Shown here: positions 59,887-64,000 of the stretch, in pieces
How the letters are laid out: the number at the start of each line of letters is the position of its first letter
Position numbering within the stretch: the stretch's first letter is position 1
Assembly (NCBI GenBank): GCA_008508345.1
Contig: QNGE01001690.1
Span: forward strand, 10,527-74,526
DNA from: Paragonimus westermani
Lineage: Eukaryota > Platyhelminthes > Trematoda > Plagiorchiida > Troglotrematidae
Length of the DNA stretch: 64,000 nucleotides
Direction: 5' to 3'
Notes under the pieces: generated by a model
Database searches by the model: none
The model's input: the letters and a program-made list of their open reading frames with translations, nothing else
What the model was told of the DNA's origin: nothing
Program-made: the position numbers and the translations under genes

Positions 59887-60081
59887 TACAGATTGGGAAT
59901 AACACAACGTTTCGAGCAAGTTGTAATACTCAACGTTTCAACCACCTCGGGTGGCCTTCCTCAGGAGTGTTGTAATCGAAATCGAAATTCGATTACAACA
60001 CTCCTGAGGAAGGCCACCCGAGGTGGTTGAAACGTTGAGTATTACAACTTGCTCGAAACGTTGTGTTATTCCCAATCTGTA
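59887..60081. repeat. Perfect hairpin with 94-bp arms
   Basis: Bases 59887-59980 are the exact reverse complement of 59988-60081, with a 7-bp loop ATCGAAA. No mismatch was found over 94 bp. Each arm contains a direct repeat GAAACGTTG and the run CTGAGGAAGG. Beyond the arms similarity stops. RNA from either strand would fold into a long stem. It may be a foldback end of a mobile element or a templated inversion. Confidence 0.92.
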
Positions 60082-60956
60082 TATCAATAACATGTTAAAC
60101 ACGACGCCCAAACTATTCAACTTCATTCGTACTACATTTGGTGCGGATATCTTACAACAGTTTCTTATCATCTTAACATTTTCAGGCTCAATGCACGTAG
60201 TAATCGGAGCATGGTTCTGTGGTCATCAGTCATTAGAATCCTAAGCGTTAAAAGAAGGTTTTGGTGTTTATCCAAAGCTGACTGTACCGGATGGCTTCAA
60301 AAGCCAATAGGAAAAAAGAGTAACAATACAACTAGAGGTGCTTGTCTCAAACATAATACATGTCAGTGGATTATGGAATGTAATGAGGCGGGATGAAATT
60401 AAACTATGGGGAAAGCAATTATACCTCGAACCTAGGCAATCCAGCACGAAACAAGTTCACTTCAGCAGACAGAGCCTTGCTAGCACTGGTGTATGGGAGG
60501 TAATACCCTCACAACACAGTTGTTCAAGTTGCTACGGCGTTTGGAGACTCAAAATTGCGTCATCGATACGTGCAAAGAATCTTCATTCAAACCGATCTAC
60601 CGGTGACAGTGTTACAACTGGTGTATGGTGTTCCAGGTTGGACATATCCCAACACAAAATGTTTACATTTCAGACGGTTTCTCTGGTGTTGCAACTTCAA
60701 CAGGTTACAACGAAGGCAATGATTCTGACTAAGAATTGAAAAATGCCTCAAAAGATGCGAAGCATGACGTAGCATTTTGTAGATCAGAAAAGAACACAAC
60801 TTGGATGTTGATAGTATACGGAAAATTGGCCCGGGTTATGCCATTTTTTCCTGCAACGAAAGTGGGCTTTAGTACACACTTAGTAGCCGTACAATACACT
60901 CTCTCAATCAGTCAGATATCTTTCATATCGCACAGTTGAAAACCTTGAATGGTTAA
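60082..60956. other. Intron 9, between hairpin and Gypsy element
   Basis: Frames 60211-60396, 60338-60739 and 60736-60939 are open but unrecognised. This DNA is the left flank of the Gypsy insertion. Confidence 0.4.
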
Positions 60957-61175
60957 TGTTGTATACGCGTCAAGACCGCCTGTGTGCTCCATACTCGTGC
61001 CAGTTCTCAAACTGCGTTCTGACTGACCGCCCCTTCAGCGAACAACTGCTCACTCGCCCACACACTTAAAATAACGCTACCGCTTGTAAATGCGACGATA
61101 CAGTATGTTCTTCTCTCCACCGTTATTATTGTTCGTAGGGCTCACTGCTGATTAGATCCGATTAGAGATACAACA
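60957..61175 (+). repeat. 5' LTR of the Gypsy element (219 bp)
   Basis: It begins TGTTGTAT and ends ATACAACA, an exact terminal inversion. It matches the right LTR over its length with scattered substitutions and lacks about 14 bp present there. Confidence 0.92.
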
Positions 61176-61203
61176 CTGGCGTCGCGCTAAACGAACCTGT
61201 CCG

Positions 61204-61635
61204 ATGAATGCTAATCTGCAACCTCCGGAATCCTATTGGCGTGATGCTGCCATACGGTCAACCGAAAGTGGTTGGATACAGCGAAAAACTAGATTTACAG
61301 AGTATTTGGATTTGCTACTAATTGATACTGCTTTCAGTGAAAGCCTGAAGTTAAAGCTGCTTCGTCATTTGCTGGGTAATGAAGGACAACAACACTTCGA
61401 CGCACTTGAGTTGCAGTCGGAAATTTTGTTAAACAATGCTTTCGTTATACTTGACCGAGAGTGGGGGTGCAGAACAGAAGTATTCACTGAAAAAGTCGGG
61501 TTTCTCCAATTGAAACAGGACGCTCTGGAACTGTTGGAGCAGTTTAAATCCCCTCTTACCCGAGCAGTCCGACGATGTGCTTATTCGAGTATTCCAAGGA
61601 AAAAGCCTGAAGACTTTTTGTGTACCCACCACTGA
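61204..61635 (+). pseudogene. Gypsy gag (capsid) part
   Basis: The 143-codon frame starts 28 bp after the LTR. GWIQRKTRFTEYLDLL (about residues 19-34) and LKLKLLRHLLGNEGQQHF fit the gag capsid pattern W-x-x-W/x-x-x-F-x-x-Y, then K-x-x-x-L-L-x-x-L-G-x-x-A. The frame stops at 61633. The nucleocapsid follows in another frame at about 61,840-61,945, where a Cys-Gly-Ser-Asn-x-His knuckle and CSQQGNFARCC (the His of the second knuckle is Asn) can be read around an in-frame stop. Gag would form the particle; here it is broken. Confidence 0.75.
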
Positions 61636-61951
61636 AATGAAAGATAATCGCGTCCGCGAGACACTACCTACTGAGGATACAGCAAATTCGTCCAGGGATG
61701 AAGCTGTTGGACTAACCAACATTAAATCGTGAGTAATTGAACAAATTAGAGAGTCTGGTGAAGAAGCGGACAGTCTTGGTACCAGCATCATACAGCATTC
61801 CTTTCCCACACCTTCGACAACTTCTCCAGTGTTTTAGTATTGTGGCAGTAACTGTCATAAAGCAGACTTCCAGACATGACCGGCCCGTAAACTTGGCTAC
61901 AAGAGTTGCAGTCAACAAGGAAATTTTGCTCGATGCTGTAGATCCCGTCAA

Positions 61952-62506
61952 ATGGCGCAAGTGAGACAAAACACTTCTGGTGATGACGTGCCATTTTTAT
62001 TGACAGAAAGCATTTATTCAGTAAGGAATCCTACTCCTACTGAAAGCAACAGCACGGGTTTTCAGAGCCCAAGCGCCTTCCACCGGACACAAACGGTGGC
62101 CAATTGTGCATATCGGCGTAAGACATCCATTGAGACGGAACTCGATTCCGCACTTCCGATAATTCAACCGCACCCAATTCCTCTGGCCAAACAAGAATCA
62201 GTGACTGTTTTCATGGAGGAAGTGGTTTTGAACGGCTCGGTCGAACAAATCGATAGTTCCAAGCAGATTCACTCTATAGTCACGATGCTACAAGAGGGCG
62301 GTACGATACGAATATACGATGACTGGAAGGTGGCAAATGGTCAAGCTGTGGTGGTTACATTCATACTCATGACAGTCGATGAGCTACAGGCCAAGATGGC
62401 TGAAACTCAGTTTTCCTCAAAGTCGGATTTAAGAAAAACACACTCCTACATGCCGTTAACGCCAAAATCTAAGTACCTTGCAGCCGATGGGCTTTCCCAC
62501 CGTTAA
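61952..62506 (+). pseudogene. Gypsy protease-RT start, truncated at RT motif A
   Basis: The frame opens just after the knuckles. Its second half contains IDSSKQIHSIVTMLQEGGTI followed by RIYDDWKV, then PLTPKS after LMTVDELQAKMAETQFSSKS and DLRKTHSYM. These are the RT blocks W-x-x-P-I-V, G-x-x-R-I-C-x-D, P-x-P-x-x-x-E-L and F-S-K-x-D-L-x-x-A-Y-x-x-M, with many substitutions. It ends AADGLSHR, reminiscent of the A-D-x-L-S-R motif after RNase H, so the deletion joint probably lies just before it (about 62,470). Motifs B and C are lacking. Confidence 0.75.
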
Positions 62507-62835
62507 AAACGTCGTCGTACCTACCGGTCAACTTTGCAGAAAACCAGTATCAACAATACACTCTGGGACAAACGTTCGCCTAGAGGAAGAGCGGCACTGT
62601 TGCGACCGATTGGAGTGGCTCGAGCCCGTGGGCCTTGAACGTGCGAGCTTTCAACCGGCCGCAAGGTCATCGCCAGACAGCTCTGCATATCACGTGTGAG
62701 AACAGACGCACACAAACTGTCACATCAACCATGTGTGATCCCTGACAAACCGGTACAACAACGTAGATCTGCACATCACAGGACACGGAGCATACGCTAC
62801 GTTTTCGACGGACTTTTGAGCTATGATGGAGGTGG
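62507..62835 (+). pseudogene. Gypsy pol C-terminal remnant and polypurine tract
   Basis: Shifting frames read LEWLEPVGLERASFQPAA and, near the end, RSIRYVFDGLLSYDGGG, which resembles the basic end of Gypsy pol (R-R-S-x-R-x-R-R-P-P). The purine-rich ATGATGGAGGTGG lies directly before the right LTR. Integrase core motifs are absent. Confidence 0.5.
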
Positions 62836-63068
62836 TGTTGTATACGCGTCAACGGTGCCTGTGTGCTCCACACTCAAGCCAGTTCTCAAACTGCATTCTG
62901 ATTGACCGCCCCTTCAGCGAACAACGGCTCACTCGCCCACACACTTAAAATAACGCTACCGCTTGTAAATGCGACGATACAGTATGTACTTCTACTGACT
63001 CACGTGTTCCCTCTACCGTTATTGCCCGTAAGGCTTACTGCTGATGGAACCGGAATGGAGATACAACA
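62836..63068 (+). repeat. 3' LTR of the Gypsy element (233 bp)
   Basis: It has the same TGTTGTAT and ATACAACA ends as the left LTR. The central block from CCCCTTCAGCG through GATACAGTATGT is almost the same in both. The right LTR carries an insertion of about 14 bp after that block. GTTAA follows directly. Confidence 0.92.
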
Positions 63069-63339
63069 GTTAACTGTAAATAAAGGCGTACCAGTTAGCC
63101 GAACATTAGAAGGAGACACGTTAGGGAAAATTCAACGTCTAAAACAACTGAGTTTTCTTGGTTTTGTTAGCTTTCTTAAGTATCATGGCACAGTTAAATG
63201 ACAGGCCGGGATCTTCTTCAACAGTCGGTTATATCTACGGTGCATGGCTCCACAAATGAACTCTATTGGTGACGAGTAACAAATGTGCATCGGCTTCGTA
63301 GTTAATAACATTACTGCTAGTAGTTAGTCAGACCCAACG
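63069..63339. other. Right flank of the Gypsy insertion, nothing assigned
   Basis: No gene or repeat was recognised between the GTTAA duplication and the first SINE piece. Confidence 0.4.
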
Positions 63340-63430
63340 TTGAAAAGTCACGGCTTCTGCTGGATTCGAACCAGCGACATACTTGAGTCTCATGTGAATA
63401 ATCAAACCTGCCGAATTACTCACTAGTAAT
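63340..63430 (-). repeat. tRNA-derived SINE piece, minus strand
   Basis: On the minus strand, GGTTCGAATCC (63362-63372) is an exact polymerase III B box, preceded by GTCGCT and followed by AGCAGAAGCCGTGAC. The region where an A box should lie (about 63,405-63,425) is diverged. It is closely related in its 3' part to the plus-strand copy at 63,590 and resembles the SINE head at 32,733. Confidence 0.6.
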
Positions 63431-63589
63431 ACAATTTGTTTGTTTACTAGTGGCATTGGTGGCTTCCAGCGTGAATTACTCGAGAAATCATTTCGAGGCA
63501 GTTGATCCCCGGATCACTTGTTGGATTCCATATGAGACACTGAGACGAGTAGGTAACAGATTCCAAATGTTAGATTTTCGAGCTCTTGG

Positions 63590-63685
63590 AGTGGCTCCGT
63601 AGCTCAGCCTATAGGGCGCTTGGCACGTTCAAGCATGCTGTTTTTGTCGTTGGCTCATATCTAGCCGAAGTCCTGACTTTCACAA
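63590..63685 (+). repeat. tRNA-derived SINE piece, plus strand
   Basis: CCGTAGCTCAGCCTATAGGG (63597-63616) is a near-perfect tRNA 5' region with an A box. 34 bases on, GTTGGCTCATATCTAGCCG stands where the B box GGTTCGAATC is expected, with three or so changes. The following GAAGTCCTGACTTTC parallels AGAAGCCGTGACTTT of the minus-strand copy. It is not a working tRNA gene, because the B box and the stems are broken. Confidence 0.65.
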
Positions 63686-63721
63686 TCGCATCTCCTTTAA
63701 ACCACCAAATCTGACAAACTA

Positions 63722-63790
63722 CCTTTTATTATTATCATTACCATTACTGTCGTCATTATCATCATCATTATCATCACCATCATCATCGTT
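63722..63790. repeat. ATC/ATT-rich trinucleotide microsatellite
   Basis: An imperfect array of TTA, TCA and CCA triplets (reading ATTATC, ATCATC, ATCACC) just downstream of the SINE piece. A SINE tail followed by a simple repeat is a common arrangement. Confidence 0.85.
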
Positions 63791-64000
63791 TTCAGCTTCG
63801 AGGCTTGTCCGAGAGCCTCAAAAGCCATTGGTCTTTACAGAGACCCCTGAAAATACAGAGGAATATACAAATGCACACGATTAAATAGGAAATAGAAAAA
63901 ATTGTTGAGTGGTCCAACAATTGATGAGTGTGCAATTTCAGTATCTCCGTTATCGGTCACGAAATTGCACATATTCCAGCTATACGTCGACAAACTCACG

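Larger units (their letters stand above)
60957..63068 (+). mobile_element. Internally deleted Ty3/Gypsy element with both LTRs
   Basis: The element is bounded by LTRs at 60957-61175 and 62836-63068 and flanked by the 5-bp target duplication GTTAA (60952-60956 and 63069-63073). Just inside the left LTR, TGGCGTCGC (from 61177) is a plausible primer-binding site. Before the right LTR, ATGATGGAGGTGG is a plausible polypurine tract. The interior of 1.66 kb holds gag, the start of pol to RT motif A, and the pol C-terminus, so RT palm, RNase H and integrase have been deleted. It could only move with help from a full relative. Confidence 0.9.

Noticed and set aside
1..64000. CRISPR arrays, rRNA genes, bacterial operons, riboswitches
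   Set aside because: None seen. The gene structure is eukaryotic, and no regular spacer-repeat array or conserved rRNA segment was found.

Overview
The window looks like nuclear DNA of a flatworm, most probably a digenean trematode. The reasons are: a split animal transporter gene that starts with several 33-61 bp introns and continues with introns of 1.6-12 kb; a dense load of decayed CR1/jockey-type non-LTR elements and Ty3/Gypsy elements; a Penelope-like element carrying a GIY-YIG endonuclease; tRNA-derived SINEs; and a hammerhead ribozyme motif of the type known from flatworm Penelope elements and SINEs. The organism assignment is an inference, because no species-specific gene is recognised.

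Layout. 1-18,100: gene-poor flank. It holds an AT-rich microsatellite (120-600), an 81-bp tandem repeat (631-815), an unassigned minus-strand ORF (1612-2034), a nearly complete but dead CR1-like retrotransposon (about 2,780-7,260), two further reverse-transcriptase scraps (7,870-8,720 and about 9,000), a collapsed Ty3/Gypsy element (about 11,190-12,960), and two related LTR-like repeats (10,595-10,715 and from 17,353). The second LTR-like repeat ends about 180 bp before the transporter start codon.

18,232-51,344 and beyond the right edge: a plus-strand SLC5-type (SGLT-like) sodium/solute symporter. I could follow nine exons, giving 340 residues that run without a gap from the N-terminus to just after the WYWCTDQ signature. 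The rest of the protein must lie right of position 64,000. Exons 1-5 fit into 600 bp; exons 6-9 are spread over 23 kb.

The introns carry the mobile DNA. Intron 5 has an RT remnant and a 34-bp palindrome. Intron 7 has a Penelope-like element (30,692-31,469) flanked by a 12-bp target duplication inside an older repeat, whose uninterrupted copy is at 55,500-55,970, and a SINE. Intron 8 is almost wholly a giant inverted repeat: arms 39,925-43,110 and 47,900-51,104, about 3.2 kb each and apparently near-identical, around a 4.8-kb spacer that contains a well-formed hammerhead ribozyme motif (43,852-43,896). Intron 9 has a DDE transposase remnant, another RT scrap, a perfect 94-bp-arm hairpin (59,887-60,081), a 2.1-kb internally deleted Gypsy element with both LTRs and a GTTAA target duplication (60,957-63,068), two SINE pieces and an ATC-rich microsatellite.

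The single host gene is clear. Everything else is mobile or repetitive DNA at various stages of decay. The most noteworthy structure is the intron-8 inverted repeat enclosing a sense-strand ribozyme motif.
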